From NCBI RefSeq assembly GCF_026914265.1, contig NC_069127.1, positions 69,539,723 through 69,603,722 on the forward strand: a stretch of DNA of 64,000 bases, read 5' to 3'. This document shows positions 47,119 through 57,950 of the stretch, in pieces. The stretch is from Mya arenaria (taxonomy: Eukaryota > Mollusca > Bivalvia > Myida > Myidae). The notes beneath the pieces were generated by a model. The model ran no database searches, had not been told where the DNA came from, and saw only the letters and a list, made by a program, of their open reading frames with translations. Position numbers and translations under genes: made by a program. Numbering within the stretch: the first letter of the stretch is position 1; every line of letters starts with the position of its first letter.

Positions 47119-48471
47119 TCTCCCATCTCCCGCTACAGCTCTACGGACTCCGCCCTACCGCCACAGGACAAACGCCGCCTGTCCGTCACCGGTGAGACAG
47201 TGTTTGACTTCGTACTTCCGGCCGATAAGAACGAGTCATCCGACGGCCCCTCGTCCCCTTTTCCAAACAGCCCATCCGACTTTCGGGCCATATCACCAAA
47301 ATTCAACATTTACAGTTCACCATTGTCGACTTTCAGAAGCGGCTCACTGGAGAGTACCCACTCACAAAGCTCAGTGGCTTCCGAGTCGGCAAAAGACAAA
47401 CGGTCTGCTTTCAGTGAGAAAAACTCGTACATCAATAACTCAAAACCGAGGGGGAAATTGGGAAAATTTGCCAGTGCCGTTCAAAAACATTCGATAACTA
47501 TATTCACCGCAGCGGCCTTCAAATTAGCACACGAAAACTCTAGGACGCAGAAGTTAACTGTGTCTTGCCCCGAACTCTTGCCATCAAGAACGTCCGAGGT
47601 AACCAAGAAGGTTGGAACTGAGAGTTGTGCTGAACTTGCCTCCCTTGAGCGCACAAACTCTGAGAAAATTGCGGTGGTTAAACATAAACTAACTGTTCCG
47701 GACATCTTTACCACGTCTTTCACTCACTCAAAAGACTCTTGTTCAAAGGGACTCATTTTAAAATCGTGCTCTAGTCAACAAGACGTTCCTAGTGTAGCTA
47801 AAATACCAGAAAAGGCTCCCATACGCCGTGCGATATCTTTAACCAAGAATCTCCCCCAAGACTACGATAAAACAAACCGCCTACTATCCCCGACAATGTA
47901 TAAGGACGAACAGCTAGCCCAGGTAACCGAATATCTGTTCATCGGGAGCATAGAGTCTGCGTACAATGATCGGCGCCTTTGTCGACTTGAGATAGAATCC
48001 TTGGTGGACATCAGTAACCTGAGTGAAATGCAGGTCCCCGCACAGAAGAAGCTACAGTGCCCGTGCCTCTGTCAAACCGAGTCCAAGCACTTTCGGTCAA
48101 AATTAATCATAGCCGTCCCCGATGAAGAAAATGACGGTATCGACCAATATTTCGAAGAAGTAAACAAATTTATAGAAGGTGCTCGTAGATGTACTAAGAA
48201 AGTGTTAATCTACAGTCTAGAGGGCAAATCGAGGGCGGCTTTGTTCGCTATCCAGTACCTTATTGAATACGAGGGTCTTTTGCTTCGTCAGGCTTACAGC
48301 ATGGTCAAGAAGCAGCGACCCCAAGTCTCCCTGAATCCATCCTTCCAGCGAGCGTTAGAAAAGCTGGAGAAGTCCTTGTACCCGGATGAACGGCATTCCG
48401 TAAATATCTGCAACGAGTATCTGAATGTCGCGGACCCGCAGGCTATCAAGTGCGCTTGGATTGACTGTTGA
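47119..48471 (+). CDS. Dual-specificity-phosphatase-like protein, probable pseudophosphatase (terminal exon)
   Basis: The exon opens after acceptor catttcag (47111-47118) and runs 450 codons to TGA at 48469-48471. With the 35798 exon the protein is 501 residues. The first ~315 residues are Ser/Thr/Lys-rich and look disordered. The C-terminal ~155 (from about residue 318) form a DSP domain: VTEYLFIGSIESAYND, then VPDEENDGIDQYFEE with the general-acid region retained (D386), then VLIYSLEGKSRAALFAIQYL, then AYSMVKKQRPQVSLNPSFQR, the classic MKP-type C-terminal motif. The catalytic signature HCxxGxxR reads YSLEGKSR: Cys is Ser417 (AGT, 48214-48216) and His is Tyr416, while Gly420 and Arg423 remain. 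Such a site can still bind phosphate but should not catalyse, as in STYX-type pseudophosphatases. The nearest paralogue is unclear. Earlier starts inside this exon are not needed, because phase 0 joins cleanly. Confidence 0.87.
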   Translation, partial: SPISRYSSTDSALPPQDKRRLSVTGETVFDFVLPADKNESSDGPSSPFPNSPSDFRAISPKFNIYSSPLSTFRSGSLESTHSQSSVASESAKDKRSAFSEKNSYINNSKPRGKLGKFASAVQKHSITIFTAAAFKLAHENSRTQKLTVSCPELLPSRTSEVTKKVGTESCAELASLERTNSEKIAVVKHKLTVPDIFTTSFTHSKDSCSKGLILKSCSSQQDVPSVAKIPEKAPIRRAISLTKNLPQDYDKTNRLLSPTMYKDEQLAQVTEYLFIGSIESAYNDRRLCRLEIESLVDISNLSEMQVPAQKKLQCPCLCQTESKHFRSKLIIAVPDEENDGIDQYFEEVNKFIEGARRCTKKVLIYSLEGKSRAALFAIQYLIEYEGLLLRQAYSMVKKQRPQVSLNPSFQRALEKLEKSLYPDERHSVNICNEYLNVADPQAIKCAWIDC

Positions 48472-48984
48472 TCTTCTCTTTACAAAGTCTATTCGTGGAC
48501 AACATATATATACATGTGCGTAAACCCCAGGGTGCTTGTTATGGATTAAGATGAGCCTGTAAGTTGGAAAAGCTGAACTAATTAACATGTTGATTAATAG
48601 GGTGAAATAACTTTATCTGGTCAATGGACGTGTTTCGAAGTATTATGCTTATTAATTAACTGAGTAGAGCTTGTTTCTAATAGCGACGCCAACGACATGA
48701 CTTATTTTGCCACTTACTAAATATTGGTATCCATTTTTTAATCACAACAACTGTTGAAAGCGCTTTCTTTTTATACTGTTTATGTGTTAAACTCGCACAC
48801 AAACGCGCTAAATTAACTTTGGTCAGATCTTGAATAATATAACAAGATGTAGCAAAAACCATTTCAAGCAAAACTCGAAAAATCATAAGGTGTGTAATTA
48901 TGATACTTCGAGTATTTCGAAACCAACTTTCTGTAAATACTTTTCCTACGTCCATTCAGAATTTGATGTTTTTTTCGCTTTGTA

Positions 48985-48990
48985 AATAAA
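48985..48990 (+). terminator. Polyadenylation signal AATAAA after the phosphatase-like gene
   Basis: AATAAA lies 514 bp after the stop codon and is a plausible 3' end. No stronger signal lies nearer. Confidence 0.45.
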
Positions 48991-49669
48991 CATAGAAATC
49001 GGCTTGATTAAATGTGAAGAAATGAGCTATATCTAGCCATTAATTACAATGCCGTTTTGGTTTGATGGCAGGGGAAGAGACAGCTAAGGGGAACTGCAAA
49101 CCACGTGTTTTTCAGCTTTGTATTATTGGCCGTAGGTCGTGGACAACTTGGTTTTCTTAATAAAAACACATTTGAAAATATGCATTTATAATCGTTTCGG
49201 AATGTGAGACAAATGCTGGCTCCGAAGGCATGTGGTTGAACAGCAGATATGCTCCGGTTTTGGGCCGAAGCCTTGGAATTAATATACATATAGGCTGACT
49301 TTTAAACAACTTGAGACAATATTTTCACAATCAACTTTACTATAATCTGCTAAATGATATAACTTAACTATACCAAAACACTTGAAATATTTTTATATAT
49401 TTCTCTTACCCAGCTTTTCGTCCGAAAAGTTTAATCCTCATTTTACTTACGTGTATTCATCCTCTCACGGACCGGTGACGTTTACGTGTACAATACAATA
49501 CCGAAATCTGAGTCATAACGCCTTTTACAAATGCAATGAAGGACAAATATATTTTTTCTATTACGACGTCTACTTTAAATAACCAATTTCGAAGGAAGTT
49601 ATACATTTATAATGGAGCAGGAACATCTCAAATAGTTGTTTACTATGTGCTTTTAAAATCGATAAAGTT
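48991..49669. other. Intergenic, nothing identified
   Basis: No coding or repeat signal beyond short chance frames. Confidence 0.5.
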
Positions 49670-50485
49670 TTATGATAATAACACTACAGTACGATGATGA
49701 TAACGCTACAGTACGATAATGACAACGCGATAATACGATGATAATAACGCTACGGTACGATGATGATAACGCGATAGTACGATGATAATATTGCGATAGT
49801 ACGATGATAATAACGCGCTAGTACAATTATAATAACGCGATCGTACGATGATGATAACGTGCCAGTACGATGATAATAACGCGCCAGTACGATTATAATA
49901 ACGCTACAGTAAGATGATGATGACGCGATCGTACGATGATGATAACGTGCCAGTACGATAATAATAACGCTACAGTACGATGATAATAACGCTACAGTAA
50001 GATGATAATAACGCGCCAGTACAATTATAATAACGCGATCGTACGATGATGATAACGTGCCAGTACGATGATAATAACGCGCCGGTACGATTATAATAAC
50101 GCTACAGTAAGATGATGATGACGCGATCGTACGATGATGATAACGTGTCAGTACGATGATAATAACGCTACAGTACGATGATAATAACGCTACAGTAAGA
50201 TGATGATAACGCAATAGTACGATGATGATAACGCGCCAGTACGATGATAATATTACGATAGTACGATGATAATAACGCACCAGTAAGATTATAATAACGC
50301 GATCGTACGATGATGATAACGTGCCAGTACGATGATAATAACGCGATAGTACGATGATAATAACACTACAATAAGATGATAAAACGAGATCGTACGATGA
50401 TGATAACGCGATAGTACGATGATAATAACGCTACAGTACGATGATGATAACGTGATAGTACGATGATGATAACGCGACAGTATGA
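49670..50485. repeat. 22 bp minisatellite, about 36 copies
   Basis: The unit is gatgataataacgctacagt plus ac, with variants gcgatagtac, gcgatcgtac and gcgccagtac. The minus-strand frame 49750-50280 (repeating RYYHRT, VIIIVL) is the array read as protein. Just beyond it, 50515-50600 carries the same words inverted (atcgtac, ttatcgt). Confidence 0.93.
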
Positions 50486-50780
50486 AAAAAACGCTTTATC
50501 ACGATAATACGTTGGTGTTATAATCGTGTTTTAGTTATCGTACTGTCCCGTTCCCATCATCGTACTTTCACGTTTTCGTTTTCGTAGTTTCGATATTTTT
50601 CGCATTTTCACCATCGTAGTACCGCGTTTCAGTTCAACGCATTCACAGGCGATGGATCTAACGGAATTCCGATCCGGAGTAAACTAAGTGAGGCAATATA
50701 AACCATTTCTAAGTACCTATTGGCATTTCAATAATACCAAATTTCTATGTCGGGTAAAAAGACCCATAAGATTGTGTTCG

Positions 50781-53636
50781 TAGGTCAACATAGGGCACAT
50801 TGCGCTTAGGTCAACAAAGGGCACTATGCACTTAGGTCAACAAAGGGCACTTTGCACTAATGTTAACATAGGGCACTATGCACTTAGGTCAACATATGGC
50901 TATTTGCACTAAGGTTAACATAGGGCACGTTGTGCTTAGGTCAACATAGGGCACTTTGCGCTTAGGTCACCAAAGGGCACTATGCACTTAGGTCAACAAA
51001 GGGGACTTTGCACTTAGGTTAACATAGGGCACTATGCACTTAGGTCAACATAGGGCTATTTGCACTAAGGTTAACATAGGGCACGTTGTGCTTAGGTCAA
51101 CATAGGGCACTTTCTGCTTAGGTCAACATAGGGCACTTTGTGTTAAGATCAACATAGGGCTCTTTGTGCTTAGGTTAGCATAGGGCACTTTGCGCTTAGG
51201 TCAACATAGGGCACTTTGTGCTAAGGTCAACATGGGGCCCTTTCCGCTTAAGTCAACATAGGGCACTTTGCGTTTAGGTCAACATAGGGCTCTTTGCGCT
51301 TAGGTCAACATAGGACATTATGCGGTTAGGTTAACATAGGGCACTTTGCGCTTAGGTCAACATATGGCTCTTTGTGCTAAGGCCAACAAAGGGCACTTTG
51401 CGTTTAGGTTAACATAGGGCATTTTGTGTTTAGGAAAACATTGGGCTCTTTTCGTTAGGTAAACATAAGGCACTTTGTGCTTAGGACAACATAGGGCACT
51501 TTGCGCTTAGGTTAGCATAGGGCACTTTGCGCTTAGGTCAACATAGGGCACTTTGCGTTTAGGTAAACATAGGGCATTTTGTGTTTAGGAAAACATTGGG
51601 CTCTTTTCGTTAGGTAAACATAAGGCACTTTGCGCTTAGGACAACATAGGGCACTTTGCGCTTAGGTTAACAATGGGCTCTTTGCGCATAGGTCAACATA
51701 GGGCTTTTTGTGCTTAGGTCAACATAGGGCATTTTGCGTTTAGGTAAACAAAGGGCACTTTGCGCTTAGGTCAAAATAGGGCACTTTGCGCTTAGGTCAA
51801 CATAGGGCACTTTGCGCTTAGGTCAAGATAGGGCTGTTTGTGCTAAGGCCAGCATAGGGCACTTTGCGTTTAGGTTAACATAGGTCAGTTTGTGTTTAGG
51901 AAAACATAGGGCTCTTTGCGTAAGGTAAACATAGGGCACTTTGCGCTTAGGACAACATAGGGCACTTTGCGCTAAGGTTAACATAGGGCGCTTTGCGCAA
52001 AGGTCAACATAGGGCTCTTGTGCTTAGGTCAACATAGAGCACTTTGCGTTTAGGTAAACATAGGGCATTTTGCGCTTACGTCAACAAAGGATACTTTGCG
52101 CTTAGGTAAACATAGGGATCTTTGTGCTAAGGCCAACATAGGGCACATTGCGTTTAGGTTAACATAGGGCACTTTGCACTAAGGTTAACATAGGGGCAAT
52201 TTGTGTTTAGGTCAACATATGGCACTTTGCGCTTAGGTCAACATAGGGCTCTTTCTGCTAAGGTCAGCATAGGGCTATTTGCGCTTAGGTCAAGATAGGG
52301 CTCTTTCTGCTTAGGTCAACATAGGGCACTTTGTGCTAAGACCAACGTAGGGCACTTTGTGTTTAGGCTAACAAAGGGCTCTTTGCGCTTAGGTTAACAT
52401 AGGGCTCTTTCTGCTTAGGTCAACATAGGGCACTTTGTGTTTAGGCTAACAAAGGGCTCTTTGCGCTTAGGTCAACATAGGGCTCTTTGCACTTAGGTCA
52501 ACATAGGGCTCTTTCTGCTTAGGTCAACAAATGGCTCTCTGCGCTTAGGTCAACATAGGGCTCTTTCTGCATAGGTCAACATAGGGCACTTTGTGTTTAG
52601 GCTAACAAAGGGCTCTTTGCGCTTAGGTCAACATAGGGCACTTTGTGTTTAGGCTAACATAGGGCTCTTTCTGCTTAGGTCAACAAAGGGCTCTTTGCGC
52701 TTAGGTCAACATAGGGCTCTTTCTGCATAGGTCAACATAGGGCACTTTCTGCTTAGGTCAACATAGGGCTCTTTCTGCTTAGGTCAACAAAGGGCACTTT
52801 GCGCTTAGGTCAACATAGGGCTCTTTCTGCTTAGGTCAACAAAGGGCTCTTTGCGCTTAGGTCAACATAGGGCTCTTTCTGCTTAGGTCAACATAGGGCA
52901 CTTTTTGTTTAGGCTAACAAAGGGCTCTTTGCGCTTAGGTCAACATAGGGCACTTTGTGTTTAGGCTAACAAAGGGCTCTTTGCGCTTAGGTCAACATAG
53001 GGCTCTTTGCGCTTAGGTCAACATAGGGCTCTTTCTGCTTAGGTCAACATAGGGCTCTTTCTGCTTAGGTCAACAAAGGGCTCTTTGCGCTTAGGTCAAC
53101 ATAGGGCTCTTTGCGCTTAGGTCAACATAGGGCACTTTGTGTTTAGGCAAACAAAGGGCTCTTTGCGCTTAGGTCAACATAGGGCTCTTTCTGCTTAGGT
53201 CAACATAGGGCACTTTGTGTTTAGGCTAACAAAGGGCTTTTTCTGCTTAGGTACACATAGGGCACTTTGTGTTTAGGCTAACAAAGGGCTCTTTGCGCTT
53301 AGGTCAACATAGGGCACTTTGCGCTTAAGTCAGCATAGGGCACTTTGCGCATAGGTCAACATATGGCACTTTGGGCTTAGGTCAACATAGGGCACTTTGT
53401 ACTTAGGTTTACATAGGGCACTTTGTGCTCAGGTCAACAAAGGGCTTTTTGCGCTTAGATCATCATAGGGCCCTTAGCACTTAGGTCAACATGGGCACTT
53501 TGCGCTTAAGTCACCATAGGGCACTTTGCGTTAAGGTCAACATAGGGCGCTTTCCGCTTAGGTCAACATAGGGCTCTTTGCGTTTAGGTCAACATAGGGC
53601 ACTTAGCGCTTAGGTTAACATAGGGCTCTTTGCGCT
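50781..53636. repeat. 26 bp minisatellite, about 110 copies
   Basis: The unit is aggtcaacatagggcacttt plus gcgctt. Common variants replace the cacttt part with ctcttt and gcgctt with ctgctt, gtgttt or gcactt. From about 52200 the variants form longer repeating groups (ctcttt-ctgctt, ctcttt-gcgctt, cacttt-gtgttt). Most monomers contain AGGTCA. At 2.86 kb it is the largest array in the window. No open frame of note. Confidence 0.95.
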
Positions 53637-54370
53637 TGTCTGTTTCCTACCTTGGCAATTTTTTTTTAATTTTTAGGATAAAATTCACAGAACGATTATT
53701 GTGGTAAAACAGGTCCAATTCTATGTGTTCAAGCCTGATTTTCAAGCGATGGGAATAGAACGCAATAAATTGTAAGTCTTCATTGCAGCAAATGTCCGGA
53801 AGGAATTAATTGTAAACTGAATAAATGCTCTGTCAGACTTTTAACTCTATAATAAGCAATTTTAATGTCTAGCCATTCACACGTTTAGGGCCTTGATATT
53901 GCGTGATAGGTTATTTCTTATACAGAAGAAACACAGCATGGACTTTGAAGGTCTGAATCCAATTCTGCAAGTAATTGGAATGGTTATAAAATTGCATAAG
54001 ATGAGAAATTATATCAGGTTTCTATTTGTGAAGCACGTGTTTGATCTTCTTATGGACAAACTTAGTAGGTGCCAATTATTAACCAAATGTTTCACAAAAA
54101 TCCAGGTAAGGCGATTCTGATGTGTGTTTTTCACGAACATTATTAATTCTATGTTTTAATTGAAACTGATATGGTATTCCGTAAGAATATTTTATTGGAG
54201 TTATTTTTCCATGCAAAATAAAACAAAGGTGGCATTATCTGCCAGAGATGATGATGAAATGATGTTGATATTATTCTATACGCAATAATAAGGTATCTAA
54301 GACTCTGCTTTCACCCATTGTCCAGAAAATTGATAAAACAAAATTAATTATGACAAAACTGCACTTCCCT
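53637..54370. other. Intergenic, no gene
   Basis: A 75-codon plus frame at 53893-54120 is the longest and has no recognisable domain. AT-rich, otherwise unremarkable. Confidence 0.45.
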
Positions 54371-54400
54371 TAAATATGTTGGATGCACAAACACTCCTTA

Positions 54401-55307
54401 TGCTACCTTTACACTATGTTCCCGGTGGCCACGGCAACCCCGTTTGCCCCAAACGTATTGCGCCGTGTGATTTTGGCCATTTTTGTCTCCATAAACAAGT
54501 TTTGTTAGGTTGTGCTAATTTTCCTCACGTTTTATCAAGATAACCGTGACAAGCCGTAGGGGCGGAAAAGTGGTTCGTCCAAGGCGCACTAAGGTCCGGG
54601 CGCGGTCTACCAGGGATGCATGTACGTTGCGTCCCGGTCCGATACGTTCTGATAGGATCCCTCACGTTCTTCACGTCTTCATCCAGGTCTGATGCGTTTT
54701 CCACGTTTTGTCAAGGCTTCGTATGCATCGAACGTGAACACCGCAGAACTTTGGATTACGTTTGTGTCCACGGTATAAATAAAATCCCCCAAACAACAGC
54801 AATCACTGTATCACTGTATCAGAATACTTCGACAAGTAAACATAACATGAACTCCCAAGATGAATAAGATTTTGTGTTTTCACCGCAAATGAAACGTAAC
54901 GAAACGGCTATCGTTCACCCTAGCTTGCCGTGACAAAACGAAACACAACGTGACAAAACTGGAAAGGAACTTCAGATGCCGGGGATTACATATGATTCCC
55001 GCCCCCCTACGGACGATTTATAAGTTGTGTAACGGCCTATTACGTACTGTCACGTACTGTCATGTACTGTCACGTGTCATTACTTTTACCCCGTTTTTCT
55101 ACCACCTACTACGTGTATCATCCACACCGTGGCTGCCGTGGCAACTTTTTTGACAGTTTAAAATTCTGGCCCGGCATGCACGGCAATAACGGTCTGTCAC
55201 GTTTGCATATCTCGTTCCCCCGCGCTGTCTCGCGTTTATCCCGTTTTCTCCACGGTGGTCTGAAACGGGGCTGCCGTGGCCACCGGGAACATAGTGTAAA
55301 CGTAGCA
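54401..55307. mobile_element. PIF/Harbinger-like non-autonomous element inserted in the 28 bp array
   Basis: The terminal inverted repeats are about 46 bp long. The left begins TGCTACCTTTACACTATGTT and continues through CCCGGTGGCCACGGC; the right is its inverse, ending CGTAGCA. TTA flanks both sides (54398-54400, 55308-55310), a 3 bp duplication. The 28 bp array monomer ggatgcacaaacactcc stands immediately outside both ends, so the element split a pre-existing array. The inside is rich in CACGT and ACTGTCA repeats (55040-55085). The open frames at 54616-55367 are chance. Confidence 0.88.
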
Positions 55308-55886
55308 TTAAATTTGATGGATGCACAAACACTCCTTAAATATGTTGGATGCGCAAACACTCCTTAAATATGTTGCTTAAATATGTTGGATGCACAAACA
55401 CTCCTTAAATATGTTCGATGCACAAACACTCCTTAAATATGTTCGATGCACAAACACTCCTTAAATATGTTGCTTAAATATGTTGGATGCACAAACACTC
55501 CTTAAATATGTTGCTTAAATATGTTGGATGCACAAACACTCCTTAAATATGTTGCTTAAATATGTTGGATGCACAAACATTCCTTAATAAACTTGGATGC
55601 ACAAACACTACTTAAATATGTTGGATGCACAAACACTCCCTAAATATGTTGGATGCACAAACACTCCTTAAATATGTTGCTTAAATATGTTGGATGCACA
55701 AACACTACTTAAATATGTTGGATGCACAAACACTCCTTAAATATGTTCGATGCACAAACACTCCTTAAATATGTTGCTTAAATATGTTGGATGCACAAAC
55801 ACTCCTTAAATATGTTGGATGCACAAACACTCCTTAAATATGTTGGATGCACAAACACTCCTTAAATATGTTGGATGCACAAACAC
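55308..55886. repeat. 28 bp minisatellite, about 19 copies
   Basis: The unit is ttaaatatgttggatgcaca plus aacactcc. Several copies carry an additional 13 bp (ttaaatatgttgc), giving 41 bp units. One isolated monomer lies at 54370-54397 on the other side of the inserted element. Confidence 0.95.
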
Positions 55887-55974
55887 TCCCGAAGACGTGT
55901 TTACATTCAAAAAACAGTTTCGAGAAAACCAACAGTATTCCATTGTTTCTGGTTATTTTATCTTCCATCCTAAG

Positions 55975-56165
55975 TACAAGTACAAACAATGCGCTGAAAA
56001 TGTAAACGACAAAAGTAGATCAAGTTCATCATGCATGTTCAGCCTTTTTTAAATCACAAACCATTTAGCTTTAAAGCCTATAAATATTTTAGTGCCCAAT
56101 CATGCTAATGGTCATAGATGGTAAAAACATGCATTGATTCACTGTCATATGTTAACAAAAATAAA
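55975..56165. repeat. Dispersed repeat, related to 38985-39095 plus 39354-39420
   Basis: It contains gtacaaacaatgcgctgaaa, aaagtagatcaagttcatca and agcctataaatattttag uninterrupted. In the 39 kb copy a SINE sits at the point corresponding to the cctataaata segment here. Confidence 0.7.
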
Positions 56166-56379
56166 CTAGAAGTTTACGTGGTCATAGGACAAGAGGGCAA
56201 GGATGCTTTTAAGTAGAATAAGTAGTAACTGTTCGGTTACTTTACTATTTCATCCGAAACTTATTGAGAACGCTGTGTGACACAGGAAATGTTCACACAG
56301 GTTCTAACTTATTTTCAACCAAAATGAAAGTCTTTCCATAGAACTTTGTTCGGTATATTTGCAAACACAATGCTAACGA

Positions 56380-56690
56380 TTGTCTTACCTCAATTATTTT
56401 CTCTACTGCTATAGTCTTTCAAAAACAATCCCCTAAGGTTTCAAGACTCAAGGTCAAAAATGTCAATTTATGGTAATTGAAGGGTCATAACTCTCCCCTT
56501 ACTATGAGCATCTGCAAATGAAACCCCTTCGTCATCTCAACAACATTCCCCTAAAGTTTCAAGACTCTAGGTCAAACAGTTTTAGAGTTTTGGATGACAA
56601 AAGTTCCTATAATTCTTACGAGCGGAATCACGGCCGAACGCACGGACGGACATGGCAAATCTTTTAGTTTGTGTGGTTATAAAAGGCAGG
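56380..56690. repeat. Degenerate repeat element, two partial units
   Basis: acaatcccctaaggtttcaa, gactcaaggtcaaa (56428-56458) recurs as acattcccctaaagtttcaa, gactctaggtcaaa (56543-56575). It ends in a CACGGACGGACA tail similar to the tails of the 2.5 kb element. Non-coding. Confidence 0.55.
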
Positions 56691-57716
56691 TAAAACACGT
56701 GTGTTGAATAAGACTTTTATATCTATTTGTTGAAATTCCGTTAAAAAGGTTTTAGCATTTTGGATTTAATTTAATGCAAAAATATTCTAAATAACCCAAT
56801 CAATAATGTCTTGTGGTTTTGGTGGTATCTATTCAAATATTAAATAAATAAAAACAAAAACATCTGTGCTTAAATTGACTTCCTGGTAACAAAAATGTGA
56901 ATATGTACCTGAAACTATTCATATTCTTGTAAAACATTTTCAGAGGCATATCTTAGATTTAAGGTTAGAGGGGGTGTAACTTATGGGCGGCACCTTTTGT
57001 CTTGCGCCCCTCTCTCGGATCCATAATTTACTAAGTTAAAATTGTTATAATAAGGTTATAATTTTACCAATTTATAGTCCAAAATGGTGCATTTAAAATC
57101 CTCTCTATATTTGTTTCTAAACACATGATTATGAGTAGTAGACACATGAGTGCATTATGTTTGTTAACGATTGAACCTTAAAAATGCATTACTGTTTTAA
57201 ATGTATTTGTGTAAGAAAGACCTTCAAACACACTAAAGCATTGAAGCGATTCCTTTATTTGACAGACAAACATTTCTATCAAGTTTCATGAATATTGAAT
57301 AAGTTGAGAATGATGTCTGGTGTTAACGAAGTGTTTCGAATATTTGAATTAGTGACATAATATTTAAGCCGACATGACAAATAATTGAACTTAAACTATA
57401 AAAATAAGCAAACATCCTGACCAAGATTCATGGAGAGTTTAAAGATCAAGTTTTAATATATTCACGTGGTCATACATGTAGTTACACCTCTTTAACACTT
57501 TACAAGCCACACTTTTGGCCAAACACCGATAACATTTGGTCAGTACATTTGATTTCTGAATATTTCGTTAAAGTTTGATTGTGGGTGATGTGGGGGTTCA
57601 AAACTAGTTAACTTGGTCAACTCATAGAAACATAGTTATCGCTATAGAGGCCACAACTGTGGTCCCCAATCAACAGTCAATTGTTAAGAATTTGTCTTCA
57701 TAAAATTTAGATCAAG
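56691..57716. other. Intergenic with transposon-like debris near 56960-57070
   Basis: gagggggtgtaacttatggg and cttgcgcccctctctcgg resemble the GC-rich debris at 28.1 and 31.8 kb. No gene. Confidence 0.45.
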
Positions 57717-57950
57717 TTTGGCACAGGGTCATTCCGGTCAAAAAGTCAAGTTCGGCACAGGGTCATTCCGGTCAAAAAGTCAAGTTCGGCACAGGGTCAT
57801 TCCGGTCAAAAAGTCAAGTGCGGCACAGGGTCATTCCGGTCAAAAAGTCAAGTTCGGCACAGGGTCATTCCGGTCAAAAAGTCAAGTTTGGCACAGGGTC
57901 ATTCCGGTCAAAAAGTCACGTTTGGCACAGGGTCATTCCGGTCAAAAAGG
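57717..57950. repeat. 34 bp tandem repeat, seven copies
   Basis: The unit is ggcacagggtcattccggtc plus aaaaagtcaagttc, almost perfect. The plus frame 57718-58059 is the array translated, not a gene. Confidence 0.95.

Noticed and set aside
49750..50280. 176-codon minus-strand frame rich in Tyr, His, Ile
   Set aside because: A translation of the 22 bp minisatellite.
55062..55367. Overlapping frames on both strands of about 80-100 codons
   Set aside because: They fall in the inverted-repeat element at 54401-55307 and run into the 28 bp array.
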